Source of the DNA: HXMU1420-13 sp965228545
Lineage (GTDB): Bacteria; Bacteroidota; Rhodothermia; Balneolales; Balneolaceae
Direction: 5' to 3'
Assembly (NCBI GenBank): GCA_965228545.1
Contig: OZ245822.1
Location: forward strand, 496,001-560,000
DNA length: 64,000 bases
Below, one piece after another: positions 54,581 through 63,496 of this stretch. Made by a program: the position numbers and the translations under genes. Within the stretch, counting starts at the first letter, position 1; each line of letters starts with the position of its first letter. The notes under the pieces are model-generated. The model did no database searches. It had not been told where the DNA came from and worked only from the letters and a program-made list of their open reading frames with translations.

Positions 54581-55570
54581 ATGCTTGACCCAGTTACTGA
54601 AGTAAAATCAATTGCAGTCTTAACAAGTGGAGGTGACTCTCCCGGCATGAACGCAGCTGTTCGCGCAGTAGTTCGAAGTGCCGCAGCAAATTCAATTACA
54701 GTATATGCCGTTTATCGTGGTTACCAAGGTTTAATAGATGGAGATTTTAAGGAATTCCATACCCACGATGTTTCCAATATTATACAACGTGGTGGTACTA
54801 TTCTTAAATCTGCTCGCTCGGAAGAATTTCGAACCGAAGAAGGACGTGCTAAAGCGGCAAAGAATCTAAAAGAAAAAGGAATCGACGCGCTAGTTGTAAT
54901 TGGTGGCGACGGTACGTTTACCGGTGGTAATATTCTAAGTAAAGAACACGGTATTAATGTGGTTGGAATTCCAGCCACCATCGACAATGATATTATTGGT
55001 ACCGATGAAACCATTGGATATGATACTGCACTAAACACCGCAACAGAAGCGATCGATAAAATTCGCGATACTGCCGATGCTCACGAACGCATGTTTCTAG
55101 TAGAAGTTATGGGTAGAGATGCGGGATTTATCGCACTCGAAACCTCGATAGCAGGTGGTGCCGAAATCGCATTATTACCAGAAGAGCTCACAAATATCGG
55201 TGAGGTTAAAACCTTGCTCAAAAATATGTTAAAAGAGCAAAAGCGCAGTAGCTTGGTGGTTGTAGCAGAAGGCGATGAAACCGGCGGAGCATTAAAACTC
55301 GCTGAAAATATAAAAGGCGATTTTGCTCAATACGATGTTCGTGTTTGTATTCTTGGGCACACCCAACGTGGTGGTTCGCCATCGGCACGAGATCGGGTAT
55401 TGGCAAGTAGGCTAGGAGCTTCTGCAGTTAAAGTTTTACTGGAAGGACATAGCGAGATAATGGTGGGAATAGTAAACAATGCACTAAAAATAACCCCAAT
55501 GAGAGTGGCTGTTTCCAAGAAAAAGAACTTGGATTACACTCTGGTACAACTCGCAAAACTTCTTAGGTAA
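54581..55570 (+). CDS. pfkA: 6-phosphofructokinase
   Basis: A 329-aa PFK. The ATP/PPi loop is LTSGGDSPGMNAAVR at the front, GGDG at 108-111 (an ATP-type glycine), the active site IDNDI with D135 and D137, and a Gly-rich sugar-phosphate site MGRDAGFIALE. The residue before TIDND, a discriminator between ATP (Gly) and PPi (Lys) enzymes, is Ala132. ATP use is more likely, but the assignment is not absolute. It is followed after 2 bases by pgi. Confidence 0.9.
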   Translation: MLDPVTEVKSIAVLTSGGDSPGMNAAVRAVVRSAAANSITVYAVYRGYQGLIDGDFKEFHTHDVSNIIQRGGTILKSARSEEFRTEEGRAKAAKNLKEKGIDALVVIGGDGTFTGGNILSKEHGINVVGIPATIDNDIIGTDETIGYDTALNTATEAIDKIRDTADAHERMFLVEVMGRDAGFIALETSIAGGAEIALLPEELTNIGEVKTLLKNMLKEQKRSSLVVVAEGDETGGALKLAENIKGDFAQYDVRVCILGHTQRGGSPSARDRVLASRLGASAVKVLLEGHSEIMVGIVNNALKITPMRVAVSKKKNLDYTLVQLAKLLR

Positions 55571-55572
55571 TT

Positions 55573-56862
55573 ATGATTAAATGTGACGTAAGGATCGCTC
55601 GATCCTTCATCTCAGACGAAGAATATATTTCAGCCCATGGAAAAGTAACGCAGGGCTACAAGCAACTAACTGATAAATCGGGCCCAGGCTCAGAATGGTT
55701 AGGATGGCGGGATATTTTGGCGGAACCAAATGATGCAATACTTGAAGAAATCGATACCCTTGGTGCCAGCATTCGGTTAGATGCCGATATTTTTATAGTT
55801 TGTGGTATTGGTGGGTCGTACTTGGGTGCAAAAGCCATTATCGATGCATTAAAGCCGCATTTTTCTACTAATGGACCAGAGATTTTGTATGCAGGTCACC
55901 ACATGGGCGGTAAATATCTCGAAGAATTATTGCAGTACATTCAGGCGCCTAAAGCCGATGGTAACCAGAAAAAAGTGTATTTAAATGTGATTTCGAAATC
56001 CGGCTCTACTTTAGAAACGGCTCTTTCATTCAGAGCAATTCGAAGTGTGCTGGAAAAAATGTATGGCGAGACCGCTTCGGAGTATATAATTTGTACTACT
56101 AGCGATGAAGGAGGCATCCTTAACCAACTTATCGATGCGAAAGGATACCGAAAATTTGTAATCCCAAATGATATTGGCGGGCGATTTTCTGTACTTACAC
56201 CAGTGGGTTTGATCCCCATTGCAGTTGCTGGTATAGATGTTAAAGCTCTTTTTTATGGCGCTGTAAGTGCATATCGCAGGTATGAAGATGATATTGAAGA
56301 CATTATAGAATATACCTCGCTTAGGAATGCACTTCATAAAGCCGGAAAAACCATTGATGTGATCTCCTGTTTTGAGCCGGAATTGAGCTCATTTGGGGGC
56401 TGGATTCAGCAGTTAATGGGCGAAAGTGAAGGAAAAGAAGGGAAGGGGATTTTTCCAACCGTAGCATCGTTTTCAACCGATTTACACAGTTTGGGGCAGT
56501 TTATACAACAAGGCAAACGAAGCCTGATGGAGACGTTTCTGATTGTAGAGAATTCGTTTTCTAACATAGAAGTTGAAAAACTTGAAGGCGACGACGATAA
56601 ACTGAACTATTTGGCGGGTAAGTCGTTCCACGACATCAACACAAAAGCCCGAATGGGAACTACCGAAGCTCATCAAGATGGAAATGTACCTATCATTAAC
56701 TTAACGATGGATGCTTTAAACGAAGAAAATTTAGGGGAATTAATCTATTTCTTTGAATTGGCAACCGGTGTATTTGTGTACAGTTTAGGTGTGAATCCAT
56801 TCAATCAACCCGGGGTAGAAGATTACAAAAAAGCCATGTATCGCTTACTTGGCAAAGACTAA
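55573..56862 (+). CDS. pgi: Glucose-6-phosphate isomerase
   Basis: A 429-aa phosphoglucose isomerase of the short bacterial type (Bacillus-like length, versus about 550 in E. coli). It has the sugar-phosphate site VCGIGGSYLGAKAIID, KSGSTLETALSFR, GGRFSVLTPVGLIP, and the catalytic MGESEGKEG region. It interconverts glucose-6-P and fructose-6-P, the step before pfkA. It is 2 bases from pfkA and overlaps the kinase gene by 14 bases. Confidence 0.93.
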   Translation: MIKCDVRIARSFISDEEYISAHGKVTQGYKQLTDKSGPGSEWLGWRDILAEPNDAILEEIDTLGASIRLDADIFIVCGIGGSYLGAKAIIDALKPHFSTNGPEILYAGHHMGGKYLEELLQYIQAPKADGNQKKVYLNVISKSGSTLETALSFRAIRSVLEKMYGETASEYIICTTSDEGGILNQLIDAKGYRKFVIPNDIGGRFSVLTPVGLIPIAVAGIDVKALFYGAVSAYRRYEDDIEDIIEYTSLRNALHKAGKTIDVISCFEPELSSFGGWIQQLMGESEGKEGKGIFPTVASFSTDLHSLGQFIQQGKRSLMETFLIVENSFSNIEVEKLEGDDDKLNYLAGKSFHDINTKARMGTTEAHQDGNVPIINLTMDALNEENLGELIYFFELATGVFVYSLGVNPFNQPGVEDYKKAMYRLLGKD

Positions 56863-57511
56863 TAATACAAACGACGTGCAGGAACAAAAAAAATCAAAAT
56901 ATATTGCCGTTGCCGGAAATATCGGGGCAGGTAAATCGTCGCTAACGGGATTGTTGGCCAAACACTTTAATTGGGAAGCCTTTTACGAATCGGTTGACGA
57001 CAATCCATACCTGGCAGACTTCTATGAGGACATGCTACGATGGAGTTTCAATTTGCAAATCTACTTTCTATCGAGCCGGTTTCGCCATCAAAAAGAGATG
57101 TTAGAGCAGCAAATAAGTCTAATTCAGGATAGAACTATCTACGAAGATGTTGAGATATTTGCGAAAAACCTGCATGAGATGAATTTGATGAGCGATCGTG
57201 ATTTTGCAAATTACGAAGCATTGTTTCACGAGATGAGCCATTATCTTAGACCACCCGATTTATTGATCTATTTACGGGCACAGGTGCCAACCTTAGTTCG
57301 TCAAATTCAACAGCGTGGCAGGGATTACGAAAACACCATTCGCATCGATTACCTAGAACGATTAAATCGCTTATACGAAGATTGGATTGATCGTTATCCC
57401 TACGAGAAGCTTATTATCGATACCGATGATCTTGATTTTGTTAACGATCCGGAGGATTTGGGTAAGATAATTGCGCTCATTGAGAAACGCCTGTACGGGT
57501 TATTTAACTAA
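56849..57511 (+). CDS. Deoxynucleoside kinase (dNK family)
   Basis: A 220-aa kinase with the P-loop GNIGAGKS (23-30), an ESVDDNPYLADFYED segment, the DRTIYED motif and LIYLRAQVPTLVRQIQQRGRDYE. It phosphorylates a deoxynucleoside (dA or dG type) for salvage. The start is either TTG at 56849, overlapping pgi by 14 bases, or GTG at 56876; no ATG is available. I kept the TTG. A perfect promoter lies just after it, so it ends the glycolysis transcript. Confidence 0.87.
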   Translation: MAKTNNTNDVQEQKKSKYIAVAGNIGAGKSSLTGLLAKHFNWEAFYESVDDNPYLADFYEDMLRWSFNLQIYFLSSRFRHQKEMLEQQISLIQDRTIYEDVEIFAKNLHEMNLMSDRDFANYEALFHEMSHYLRPPDLLIYLRAQVPTLVRQIQQRGRDYENTIRIDYLERLNRLYEDWIDRYPYEKLIIDTDDLDFVNDPEDLGKIIALIEKRLYGLFN

Positions 57512-57542
57512 TTGTACTACAAGGCTAAGTTCCTTATCTTTG
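57512..57542 (+). promoter_or_regulatory. Perfect Bacteroidetes-type promoter of the DUF177-rpmF-plsX-fab operon
   Basis: TTG (57512-57514), a 20-base spacer and TATCTTTG (57535-57542), an 8 of 8 match to TAnnTTTG. The expected transcript start is about 57549, only 16 bases before the first ATG (57565). It is the strongest promoter match in the window. Confidence 0.7.
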
Positions 57543-57564
57543 TAAGCTGTAAAGTAAATGAATT

Positions 57565-58071
57565 ATGTTTACCTTTAAGATCTTTGAAATACCTGATGGC
57601 AAAAGCCAAAATTCGATCCAAATCGGGCCCGATTCGTTAGATCTCGGAGATGTAACGCTTAAAGAAGGTCAAGTGGATATCAGCTTTGATAAAAACCAGC
57701 GTTTTATCCGTGCTGAGCTCGAAATAGAGGCTACATTAGAATTAATATGCGATCGTTCGTTAGAACTTTTTGAATATAAAGTAGAACGCCCATACCAAAT
57801 TCTGTTTAAGTTCGACCAGGTTGAAGAATCGGAAGACGAAAATGGCGCCATCAGAACCATAGATCATCAAAGGAATGAGTTGAGTATCAAACAAGATGTC
57901 TTAGATACTCTATTAGTTCACTTACCGGTAAAGAAATTACATCCCCGTTTTTTGGACGAGGATGGTAATCCAAAAGAATTCGTTGCTGAATCGTATGGTG
58001 AGGCAGAAGATGAAGATGAGGATACCATCGATCCGAGATGGGAAGCATTGAAAGATTTAAAGAATAAATAG
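57565..58071 (+). CDS. DUF177/YceD family protein (rRNA accumulation)
   Basis: A 168-aa soluble protein of the DUF177 family (YceD), linked in plants and bacteria to 23S rRNA accumulation. The family core LELICDRSLELFEYKVERPYQILFKF (near 53-78) and a C-terminal acidic stretch are present. It sits 9 bases before rpmF, the usual partner. Confidence 0.85.
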   Translation: MFTFKIFEIPDGKSQNSIQIGPDSLDLGDVTLKEGQVDISFDKNQRFIRAELEIEATLELICDRSLELFEYKVERPYQILFKFDQVEESEDENGAIRTIDHQRNELSIKQDVLDTLLVHLPVKKLHPRFLDEDGNPKEFVAESYGEAEDEDEDTIDPRWEALKDLKNK

Positions 58072-58080
58072 TTATAGATC

Positions 58081-58263
58081 ATGGCACATCCAAAACGAAA
58101 AACTTCAAAAGCCAGAAGAGATAAAAGACGTTCACATCATGCAATTTCTGATGTTACTCTTGCAAAATGCTCTAACTGTGGCGAAATGCACCGTTATCAC
58201 CATGCATGCGCATCATGCGGATATTACAGAGGACGTCAGGTAGTTAACGTAGCAAACGCGTAA
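58081..58263 (+). CDS. rpmF: 50S ribosomal protein L32
   Basis: A 60-aa ribosomal protein. It begins MAHPKRKTSKARRDKRRSHH and has the zinc-type cysteine pairs CSNC (near 30-33) and CASC (near 43-46). It is 9 bases after DUF177 and 4 bases before plsX, the standard gene order. Confidence 0.96.
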   Translation: MAHPKRKTSKARRDKRRSHHAISDVTLAKCSNCGEMHRYHHACASCGYYRGRQVVNVANA

Positions 58264-58267
58264 TACT

Positions 58268-59251
58268 ATGGTAATAGCTGTAGATGCAGCCGGCGGAGAT
58301 TTTTATCCAGCAAATCCAATTGAAGGTGGAATTCTTGCGTTAGCGGAAAACCCCAATCTACAAATAATATTTGTTGGCCCTGAAGCCTTAGTTCGTGAAG
58401 AACTGGCAAAACATGAGTACAGCGAGCAACGCGTTCATGTACAAGATGCACCCGAAATTATCGGGATGGAGGAGTCTCCCTCATCAGCAGTTAAAAACAA
58501 ACGAAACTCTTCCATCACTGTTGGAATAGGCATGCACAAAGCCGGTAAGTGCCATGCATTTGTTTCAGCCGGAAACACCGGAGCTTTACTTGCCGCCTCA
58601 ACATTTATTTTAGGTAAACTCGAGGGAGTTTCTCGGCCTACCATTGCAGCCTATTATCCAACACTCAAAGGGTTTAGGCTTCTAGTTGATGCAGGGGCAA
58701 ATCTCGAACTTAAGCCTGAAATGGCAGTACAGTTTGCAAAAATGGCTCAAGTTTATTGCGAGGCAATTATGGGTATCGATTCGCCCAAAGTTGGCTTAAT
58801 GAATGTTGGCGAAGAAGACGAGAAAGGAACCGATAACACAAAAGAAATTCATGCAGCACTATCCTCAGTTGATGGATTTATCGGTAATGTTGAAGGACGC
58901 GATATTTTTCCTGCAAAGGCAGATGTATTTATCACTGATGGTATGGTAGGAAACATCCTGCTTAAGTTTGGCGAATCCATCCCTGATGCTTTATTTAAAA
59001 TGGTACACGCTGCATTTTCTCAGGTACAATTAGAGGAAAAAGAAATAAAAAACGTTCAAAAAGTTTTAAAAACTGCATTGCACCCATTCAATTACGAAAA
59101 TGTGGGCGGTTTACCTTTTTTAGGTGTTAATGGGGTTAGTATTGTTGGACATGGCGGAAGCTCTGCATTAGCCATAAAAAATATGATTAAAGCTGCTGTT
59201 GATTGCGTAGAAAGTGATATAAACGGCAAAATTGTTGCATCTCTAAACTGA
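58268..59251 (+). CDS. plsX: Phosphate acyltransferase PlsX
   Basis: A 327-aa enzyme that turns acyl-ACP and phosphate into acyl phosphate for phospholipid synthesis. Family signatures present: VDAAGGDFYP at the start, SAVKNKRNSSI, AFVSAGNTGALLA, the catalytic LLVDAGANLELKPE and NVGEEDEKGTD. The position before fabH is canonical. Confidence 0.95.
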   Translation: MVIAVDAAGGDFYPANPIEGGILALAENPNLQIIFVGPEALVREELAKHEYSEQRVHVQDAPEIIGMEESPSSAVKNKRNSSITVGIGMHKAGKCHAFVSAGNTGALLAASTFILGKLEGVSRPTIAAYYPTLKGFRLLVDAGANLELKPEMAVQFAKMAQVYCEAIMGIDSPKVGLMNVGEEDEKGTDNTKEIHAALSSVDGFIGNVEGRDIFPAKADVFITDGMVGNILLKFGESIPDALFKMVHAAFSQVQLEEKEIKNVQKVLKTALHPFNYENVGGLPFLGVNGVSIVGHGGSSALAIKNMIKAAVDCVESDINGKIVASLN

Positions 59252-59264
59252 TCAATCTCTGTCT

Positions 59265-60254
59265 ATGAGTATTAAACGAGCAAAGATATCTGCTGTAGGG
59301 CATTATCTTCCTGAATATCGTCTAACCAATTTCGAGCTCGAGAAAATGGTAGACACCAACGATGAATGGATTAGAACCCGTACCGGAATTAGTGAGCGCC
59401 GAATACTGAAAGATCCTGATAAAGCAACTGCTTTTATGGGGGCAGAGGCCGCTAAAGAAGCCTTAGAAGAAGCCGGTATTGATCCTTTAGAAATCGACTT
59501 GGTTGTTTTGGCTACCGTTACGCCAGATTATATGTTTCCTGCAACGGCATGTTTGGTACAGGAAATGATAGGTGCAAAAAATGCATTCTCATTCGATTTA
59601 TCGGCAGCTTGTTCCGGTTTTTTGTACGCTTTATCAACCGGAGCATCGTTTATTGAAGCCGGAAACGCTAAAAAAGTGTTGGTAATTGGCGCAGATAAAA
59701 TGTCTTCCATTCTAGATTATACCGATCGTAACACATGTATTTTATTTGGTGATGGAGCAGGAGCTGTGGTACTCGAAGAATCTGACGATGAAACTGGAAT
59801 CATGAATAGCATCCATCATAGCGAGGGCGATGTAAATTGTAGTTTATATCAGCATGCGGGAGGTTCTTTAAACCCTGCAACGGTAGAGTCGGTGCAAGCT
59901 CGGCAGCATTACATCACACAAGATGGTAGAGCAGTGTTCAAAAAAGCCACGATGGGTATGGCCGATGTGTCGCTTGAAATCATGAAGAAGAATAATCTCT
60001 CTGCAGATGATGTAGATTGGTTAGTACCGCATCAAGCAAACCTTCGTATTATCGAAGCTACAGCAAACCGGATGGGAGTAACTTCTGATAAAGTGATGAT
60101 CAACATTAATAAGTATGGAAATACCACAGCCGGTACTATTCCACTTTGTTTATACGATTGGAAGAACAAACTAAATAAAGGTGATAACTTAGTATTAGCC
60201 GCATTTGGTGGCGGATTTACTTGGGGCGCTACCTACGTTAAATGGAGTTTATAA
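59265..60254 (+). CDS. fabH: Beta-ketoacyl-ACP synthase III
   Basis: A 329-aa KAS III that starts fatty acid chains by condensing acetyl-CoA with malonyl-ACP. The catalytic triad is C116 (DLSAACSGF), H256 (LVPHQANLRI) and N286 (KYGNTTAGT). Length and all motifs are standard. It starts 13 bases after plsX; fabD follows 4 bases later. Confidence 0.96.
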   Translation: MSIKRAKISAVGHYLPEYRLTNFELEKMVDTNDEWIRTRTGISERRILKDPDKATAFMGAEAAKEALEEAGIDPLEIDLVVLATVTPDYMFPATACLVQEMIGAKNAFSFDLSAACSGFLYALSTGASFIEAGNAKKVLVIGADKMSSILDYTDRNTCILFGDGAGAVVLEESDDETGIMNSIHHSEGDVNCSLYQHAGGSLNPATVESVQARQHYITQDGRAVFKKATMGMADVSLEIMKKNNLSADDVDWLVPHQANLRIIEATANRMGVTSDKVMININKYGNTTAGTIPLCLYDWKNKLNKGDNLVLAAFGGGFTWGATYVKWSL

Positions 60255-60258
60255 TAAG

Positions 60259-61146
60259 ATGAGTACAGCTTATTTGTTCCCGGGGCAAGGTTCTCAGTTT
60301 GTCGGCATGGGAAAAGATCATTACGATAACAATGAAGCATTTAAAGCACTATGTGATCGAGCAAATGATGTGTTAGGTATTAACCTAACTGCAATTATGT
60401 TTGAGGGTCCTGAAGAAAAGCTAAAACAAACAGAATTCACGCAACCTACAATTTTTCTACACTCGGTAGCTTTATTTAACACACTTGATGCAATACCTGA
60501 CATGGTAGCAGGCCATAGTCTAGGAGAATTTTCTGCTTTAGTTGCTTCTGGAGCCCTCGATTTTGAAAATGCATTGCAAATCGTTCGCAAACGAGGGCAA
60601 TTAATGCAACAGGCGGGAACTGATAATCCTGGTACAATGGCTGCCATTATTGGCATGGAAGATGAAGCAGTAGAAACTTTGTGCGAGGATGCTTCAAAAT
60701 TAACCGGAAAAGATGCGGTAGCTGCAAACTATAATTGCCCGGGGCAGCTGGTGATATCAGGCTATATTGAAGCCGTTGAAAAAGCCGTAGAATTAGCTTC
60801 CGAGCGTGGCGCACGAATGGCAAAATTACTTCCGGTTTCAGGAGCTTTTCATTCTTCACTAATGCAATCAGCCTACGATGGATTAAAATCTGAGCTTGAG
60901 AATGCAAGCTTTAGTACACCAAAGTGTCCGGTTTACAGTAACTACACAGCACAACCCACTACCGATCCGGAAGAAATAAGATCAAATATCCTCGATCAGC
61001 TATTGAATCCGGTTCGATGGACTCAAACCATCCAGCATATGATTGAACATGGCGCAACATCCTTTGTTGAAGTTGGGCCGGGTAGGGTGCTTCAAGGCTT
61101 AGTGAAAAGAACCCATCGGAAAGCAGAAATTTCAGGTCATCAATAA
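60259..61146 (+). CDS. fabD: Malonyl-CoA:ACP transacylase
   Basis: A 295-aa enzyme loading malonyl onto ACP. The catalytic serine is S87 in GHSLGEFSAL; the oxyanion FPGQGSQ is at 7-13 and the late SGAFHSSLM holds the histidine. A frame open to 60205 would add 18 residues inside fabH, which is rejected in favour of the ATG at 60259 that gives the family N-terminus MSTAYLFPGQGSQ. Confidence 0.95.
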   Translation: MSTAYLFPGQGSQFVGMGKDHYDNNEAFKALCDRANDVLGINLTAIMFEGPEEKLKQTEFTQPTIFLHSVALFNTLDAIPDMVAGHSLGEFSALVASGALDFENALQIVRKRGQLMQQAGTDNPGTMAAIIGMEDEAVETLCEDASKLTGKDAVAANYNCPGQLVISGYIEAVEKAVELASERGARMAKLLPVSGAFHSSLMQSAYDGLKSELENASFSTPKCPVYSNYTAQPTTDPEEIRSNILDQLLNPVRWTQTIQHMIEHGATSFVEVGPGRVLQGLVKRTHRKAEISGHQ

Positions 61147-61153
61147 AATAATT

Positions 61154-61903
61154 ATGGGATTATCACTCGAAGGTAAAACAAGTTTAGTAACCGGTGGAAG
61201 CCGTGGAATTGGAAAAGCGATCGCACTTGCACTAGCCGATTTTGGTGCAGATGTAGCCATCACTTATGCACGCTCGGCAGATGCTGCTGAAGCTGTAAAA
61301 GCTGAGATCGAAGCTAAAGGAAGAAAAGCGAAATGCATTCAAGCCGACGCAGTGAACTACGAGGGAGCCACCCAAGTAATTGACGAAATAGTTAGTGATT
61401 GGGCTAAAGTAGATATCTTGGTAAATAATGCCGGGATCACCCGCGATAATTTAATCTTACGCATGAGCGAAGAAGAATGGGATGATGTTATCACCACAAA
61501 TTTAAAGAGTATTTTCAATTACTCTAAAGCTGTAGCTCGCCCGATGATGAAAAACCGAAGTGGTTCAATCATTAATATAAGCTCGGTGGTTGGCATTACC
61601 GGCAACGCCGGACAAAGTAATTATTCGGCATCGAAAGCCGGTATTATTGGATTTACGAAATCATACGCTAAAGAACTCGCATCAAGAAATATTCGAGCAA
61701 ATGTAATTGCTCCGGGATACATTACCACCGACATGACCGATGCGCTAAGCGAAAAAGTTTTAGATGGAATTAAAGCAGCAACGCCTTTAGGAAGAGCCGG
61801 CGAAGTAAAAGAAATTGCCGATGCTGTTGTTTTTCTTGCCTCAGACATGAGTACATACATAACAGGCGAGGTAATTCGGGTAGATGGTGGCATGGCCATG
61901 TAA
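61154..61903 (+). CDS. fabG: 3-oxoacyl-ACP reductase
   Basis: A 249-aa SDR enzyme. The cofactor loop is TGGSRGIGKA, NNAG follows near 86-89, and the catalytic Ser-Tyr-Lys lies in ISSVVGITGNAGQSNYSASKAG. It reduces 3-oxoacyl-ACP with NADPH. The C-terminal VDGGMAM is typical of FabG. It is 7 bases after fabD. Confidence 0.96.
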   Translation: MGLSLEGKTSLVTGGSRGIGKAIALALADFGADVAITYARSADAAEAVKAEIEAKGRKAKCIQADAVNYEGATQVIDEIVSDWAKVDILVNNAGITRDNLILRMSEEEWDDVITTNLKSIFNYSKAVARPMMKNRSGSIINISSVVGITGNAGQSNYSASKAGIIGFTKSYAKELASRNIRANVIAPGYITTDMTDALSEKVLDGIKAATPLGRAGEVKEIADAVVFLASDMSTYITGEVIRVDGGMAM

Positions 61904-61907
61904 ATGG

Positions 61908-61938
61908 TTGCGCATCGAACCCTGAATGTTTAATTTTC
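61908..61938 (+). promoter_or_regulatory. Candidate internal promoter before acpP
   Basis: TTG (61908-61910), a 20-base spacer and TAATTTTC (61931-61938), 7 of 8 to TAnnTTTG. It lies just after fabG and would give extra transcription of acpP-fabF-rnc. AGGA near 61978 is the acpP ribosome binding site. Confidence 0.45.
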
Positions 61939-61989
61939 TCAAGTTTTATACATAAACACCCTTAACAATATATAATAGGACACATTATT

Positions 61990-62229
61990 ATGTCACAAGA
62001 TGTAGAATCAAAAGTAAAAGCCATTATCGTTGATAAATTAGGAGTTGACGATTCTGAAGTAACTGCAGATGCTAACTTCACAAACGACCTTGGCGCAGAT
62101 TCTTTGGATACCGTTGAGCTAATTATGGAGTTCGAAAAAGAATTTGATCTTAGCATTCCAGACGAAGATGCGGAAAACATTGCCACAGTTGGCGATGCGA
62201 TTACTTACATTTCTGGAAAATTATCATAA
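61990..62229 (+). CDS. acpP: Acyl carrier protein
   Basis: A 79-aa acidic carrier. The phosphopantetheine serine is S38 in LGADSLDTVEL. All usual helices are present. It sits between fabG and fabF. The gap of 86 bases before it holds an internal promoter candidate, fitting the high demand for ACP. Confidence 0.97.
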   Translation: MSQDVESKVKAIIVDKLGVDDSEVTADANFTNDLGADSLDTVELIMEFEKEFDLSIPDEDAENIATVGDAITYISGKLS

Positions 62230-62250
62230 TTCCACTCTCTCAAACTAATC

Positions 62251-63495
62251 ATGAGTGAACGTAGAGTTGTAATAACGGGCATTGGCGCTCTTACCCCTAT
62301 TGGTAAGAGCGCACCCGATTTTTGGAACAGTTTAGTTTCAGGAAAAAGCGGTGCCCGTGCCATCGAACATTTCGATACCACTGATTTTCCAACCAAATTC
62401 GCTGCTCAGCTCGAACACTTTAATTCTGAAGATTATTTCGAGCGCAAAGACGCACGACGATTGGATCTAGTTGCTCAATACGCCATTGTGGCAAGCAAAG
62501 AGGCTATCGACGATTCCGGGCTTGAGCTCGATGAAATCAATAAAGACCGGGTTGCTGTAATAGTTGGAACCGGAATAGGTGGGATGAAAACATTCTACGA
62601 TCAGTCTATTTCTTTTCATGAACGAGGACCCCGAGGGGTTTCTCCGTTCTTTATTCCCATGTTGATTCCCGATATCGTATCCGGGCAAATCTCGATTCGA
62701 CATGGCTTCAGAGGGCCAAATTTTTGTGCTGTTTCGGCATGTGCAACAGGTTCTCATAATATTGGTATTGCATACGATATGATTCGGTATGGGCAATCGG
62801 ATTACGCTGTAACAGGTGGAACCGAAGCACCCATTACTCGCATAGGTATCTCAGGCTTTAATGCGATGAAAGCAATGTCGACCAGAAATGACGAGCCAGA
62901 GCGTGCTTCCCGTCCTTTTGATACCGATCGCGACGGTTTTGTACTAGGCGAAGGGTCAGGAATTTTTATTCTGGAAGAATTAGAAACTGCGTTAGCTCGC
63001 GGAGCCCGCATTTACGGTGAAATTGTAGGCTATGGATATTCTGCCGATGCTTACCACATCACTGCTCCAGATCCGGATGGCGGCGGAGTGATGCTCGCAA
63101 TGAATAATGCATTAAATGCAGCTGGCATTACACCTGAAGATGTCGATCATATTAACATGCACGGTACTTCTACACCTTTAGGAGACATTGCCGAGACCAA
63201 TTCCATTAAAAAAGTGTTTGGCGAGCATGCATATACGATGAATTTAAACTCAACTAAATCGATGACCGGACATACCTTAGGGGCAGCCGGAGCCATTGAA
63301 TCGGTTGCTGCTCTCTTAGCTATATATCATGGTATTGTGCCGCCTACCATAAATGTTGATAATCAAGATTCGGAATGCGATCTCAACTACACGGCTAATA
63401 AAGCAGAGGTTCGAGATATCAGATACGCATTAAACAACGCATTCGGGTTTGGTGGGCATAACTCGACCTTAGTTTTCAAGAAGTTCGAGGAATAA
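62251..63495 (+). CDS. fabF: Beta-ketoacyl-ACP synthase II
   Basis: A 414-aa KAS II. The catalytic cysteine is C164 (VSACATGSH), and the two histidines lie in DHINMHGTSTPLGD and KSMTGHTLGAAG. It elongates acyl-ACP chains and helps control membrane fluidity. It starts 21 bases after acpP and ends 1 base before the rnc start. Confidence 0.96.
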   Translation: MSERRVVITGIGALTPIGKSAPDFWNSLVSGKSGARAIEHFDTTDFPTKFAAQLEHFNSEDYFERKDARRLDLVAQYAIVASKEAIDDSGLELDEINKDRVAVIVGTGIGGMKTFYDQSISFHERGPRGVSPFFIPMLIPDIVSGQISIRHGFRGPNFCAVSACATGSHNIGIAYDMIRYGQSDYAVTGGTEAPITRIGISGFNAMKAMSTRNDEPERASRPFDTDRDGFVLGEGSGIFILEELETALARGARIYGEIVGYGYSADAYHITAPDPDGGGVMLAMNNALNAAGITPEDVDHINMHGTSTPLGDIAETNSIKKVFGEHAYTMNLNSTKSMTGHTLGAAGAIESVAALLAIYHGIVPPTINVDNQDSECDLNYTANKAEVRDIRYALNNAFGFGGHNSTLVFKKFEE

Positions 63496-63496
63496 A

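Noticed and set aside
60205..60258. N-terminal extension of fabD
   Set aside because: The 18 extra residues lie inside the fabH coding end and do not match the FabD family start MSTAYLFPGQGSQ.
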